This document shows, piece after piece, positions 6,058 to 7,314 of a DNA stretch of 7,314 nt. The notes under the pieces are model-generated. The model was not told the DNA's origin, searched no databases, and saw nothing but the letters and a program-made list of their open reading frames with translations. Position numbers and translations under genes: made by a program. Source of the DNA: CAZFPA01 sp964520975 (lineage in GTDB: Bacteria > Bacillota > Negativicutes > Selenomonadales > Selenomonadaceae); NCBI GenBank assembly GCA_964520975.1, contig CAZFPA010000084.1, positions 1-7,314 of the forward strand, given 5' to 3'. Each line of letters opens with the position of its first letter. Within the stretch, counting starts at the first letter, position 1.

Positions 6058-7314
6058 TCAGATCATGTTCTTCTGATAAGCGTCATAGAGTGCCTTGAGC
6101 TCTTCTACCTTGTCGTACATCTCAACCTGCAGGCTGGATGCTGCGGCGTAGTCGCCTTCGTTCAGCGCGTTGATGAGCTGCGTGAACAGGGACTTCTCGT
6201 CGATGCTGTCCTTAGCCAGTGCCGAACGGATGCCATTGATCTTGTTCCAGTTATAGGAATCCTGATCTGTTACGAAGGAGGACTTGATCTCCTTGGCCTT
6301 TCTTACGATGCTGCGATTCTCCGGAATGATACGGCTGATGATCTCCGTTTTCCAGCGAAGCAGAGCGCCAGCCTTGAAGGCCTCGATGACCTGGTCGCGC
6401 AATGCGCCGCCGGCCGTGATGACAGCTCTCTTTTCCGGATAGTTCTCAAGACCCTGCATATTCTCCCAAACCGTTGCCGGCGGAGCACCAAACAGGCGAT
6501 TTCTTTCCTCTTCCGTATAATCCTCGAATACATCGTTCTCACTGCGGTATGCACGATCCTTTTCCAAATAGAAGCCTTCCTGACCGGCATCCTTGGAAAG
6601 CTCAGCCAGCAGCTCTTTCGTGGTCTTCGTAGCCGAAGCCTTAATGCCATCGAGCACTGCCGAGTAGATTGCAGCCAGCGTTACATAGGTATTCGTGTAC
6701 GGGTTGCAGGCACGAAGCTCAAAACGCGTCGCATACGGGTTGTTGATATCGCGTACCAGACCCGCCAGAATCGTACGGTTACGGGACGGAATTGCCGGCG
6801 AATGGCCCAGTGAGGTTACGATGCAGACCGGAGCCTCAAAACCTGGCTTCAGACGATTCAGGGAATCGTTCGTTGCTGAAACGAACGGGTTGATGACCTC
6901 ATAGTTCTTCAAAAGGCCCATGATCGCGCCATAGCCGATGGAACTCATGAAATCTTTATCCATTTCTTTCGGTGCAAAGAGATTGTAGAACTTGCCATCC
7001 TTCATGACAGCACCCATGCCGATATGCGTATGCTCACCGTTACCGGCCAGGCCGATCATCGGTTTTGCCTTGAAGCTGACCTCGAGGCCGTTTTCACGGA
7101 ATACCTCTTTGACGATCGTGCGTACAACCAGCTCATTATCCGCAGCCTGCAGTGCATCGGCAAATCTCCAGTCCATCTCGATCTGCTCGCAGACGTGCGT
7201 CATGTTACCGGCTTCATCCATCTGTGCAGAAAGGCCACCGACCTCTTTATGGCCCATTTCTACGCCCAGGCCATATCTGTCAACAATGAGAACTGCCTGC
7301 TCCAGCGCCGTGCG
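6058..7314 (-). CDS. glnA: Glutamine synthetase, GSI-like with C-terminal extension (5' end outside window)
   Basis: The enzyme makes glutamine from glutamate, ammonia and ATP in the cytosol. The frame is open through the window edge, so only the last 418 residues are visible. Counting from the Met at 7257, metal-site Glu are present in GHKEVGG (E5) and EQIEMDWRFADALQAADN (E27). The nucleotide-loop motif reads AGNGEHTH (71-78) where the standard enzyme has NGSGMHCH. NRLKPGFEAP (134-143), SRNRT (158-162) and RFELRACNP (178-186) keep the expected substrate and metal residues. The domain ends near residue 305, at AGGALRDQVIEAF and the helix that follows. About 94 further residues follow, charged and helical at the end. 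The region around the adenylylation Tyr of enterobacterial enzymes reads NDVFEDYTEE, with Phe at the likely position. It lacks the GSIII-type GSGKHNNWS loop. Clostridial synthetases with GHKEVGG and AG-x-GEH-x-H are known to me. The symbol is family-level only. Confidence 0.93.
   Translation of the reverse strand, partial: RTALEQAVLIVDRYGLGVEMGHKEVGGLSAQMDEAGNMTHVCEQIEMDWRFADALQAADNELVVRTIVKEVFRENGLEVSFKAKPMIGLAGNGEHTHIGMGAVMKDGKFYNLFAPKEMDKDFMSSIGYGAIMGLLKNYEVINPFVSATNDSLNRLKPGFEAPVCIVTSLGHSPAIPSRNRTILAGLVRDINNPYATRFELRACNPYTNTYVTLAAIYSAVLDGIKASATKTTKELLAELSKDAGQEGFYLEKDRAYRSENDVFEDYTEEERNRLFGAPPATVWENMQGLENYPEKRAVITAGGALRDQVIEAFKAGALLRWKTEIISRIIPENRSIVRKAKEIKSSFVTDQDSYNWNKINGIRSALAKDSIDEKSLFTQLINALNEGDYAAASSLQVEMYDKVEELKALYDAYQKNMI

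Noticed and set aside
6022..6813. Long open frame (263 codons) on the plus strand opposite glutamine synthetase
   Set aside because: The minus strand encodes clear catalytic motifs over the same bases. The antisense product has no recognisable domain and would start inside the terminator region.

Overview
This window looks like ordinary chromosomal sequence from a low-to-mid GC Firmicute. It has roughly even base composition, strong AGGAG-type ribosome binding sites and sigma-A-like promoters. The mix of genes suggests a Negativicutes-type anaerobe (Selenomonas/Mitsuokella-like): a clostridial-style glutamine synthetase with a C-terminal extension, a CHASE hybrid kinase, and an exported SIMPL protein. 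That placement is inferred from general resemblance only; no rRNA or marker gene is present.

Layout: six complete genes and one partial gene fill nearly all of the window. On the minus strand, reading right to left, lie an ASCH-domain protein (2898-3245), a hotdog acyl-CoA thioesterase (2160-2684) and a CHASE-domain hybrid histidine kinase (27-2012). The first two each end in a clear intrinsic terminator, so these three genes look like separate transcription units. The thioesterase has two strong tandem promoters. On the plus strand, a YgjP-like zinc metalloprotein (3441-3971), a secreted SIMPL/DUF541 protein (4040-4765) and a membrane acyltransferase-3 protein (4787-5911) probably form one operon. 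Its likely start is a well-formed promoter at 3381-3409, overlapped by a perfect TTTACA/TGTAAA dyad. The right end (6058-7314, minus) is the 3' part of a glutamine synthetase gene whose 5' end lies outside the window. It converges on the acyltransferase across a 146-base intergenic region holding several hairpins.

Functional picture: signal sensing at the membrane (kinase), acyl-CoA turnover (thioesterase), possible RNA binding (ASCH), a cell-envelope pair (SIMPL plus acyltransferase) and nitrogen assimilation (glutamine synthetase). I see no mobile element, CRISPR array, tRNA, rRNA or defence island, and no gene-free stretch longer than 300 bases. The longest gaps are 212 bases (2685-2897) and 195 bases (3246-3440), and both hold promoters. 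I found no convincing undescribed system. The points most worth checking are the divergent glutamine synthetase with its appended domain, the dyad over the plus-strand operon promoter, the 11-bp tandem repeat in the kinase leader, and the mutually exclusive hairpins behind the glutamine synthetase gene.
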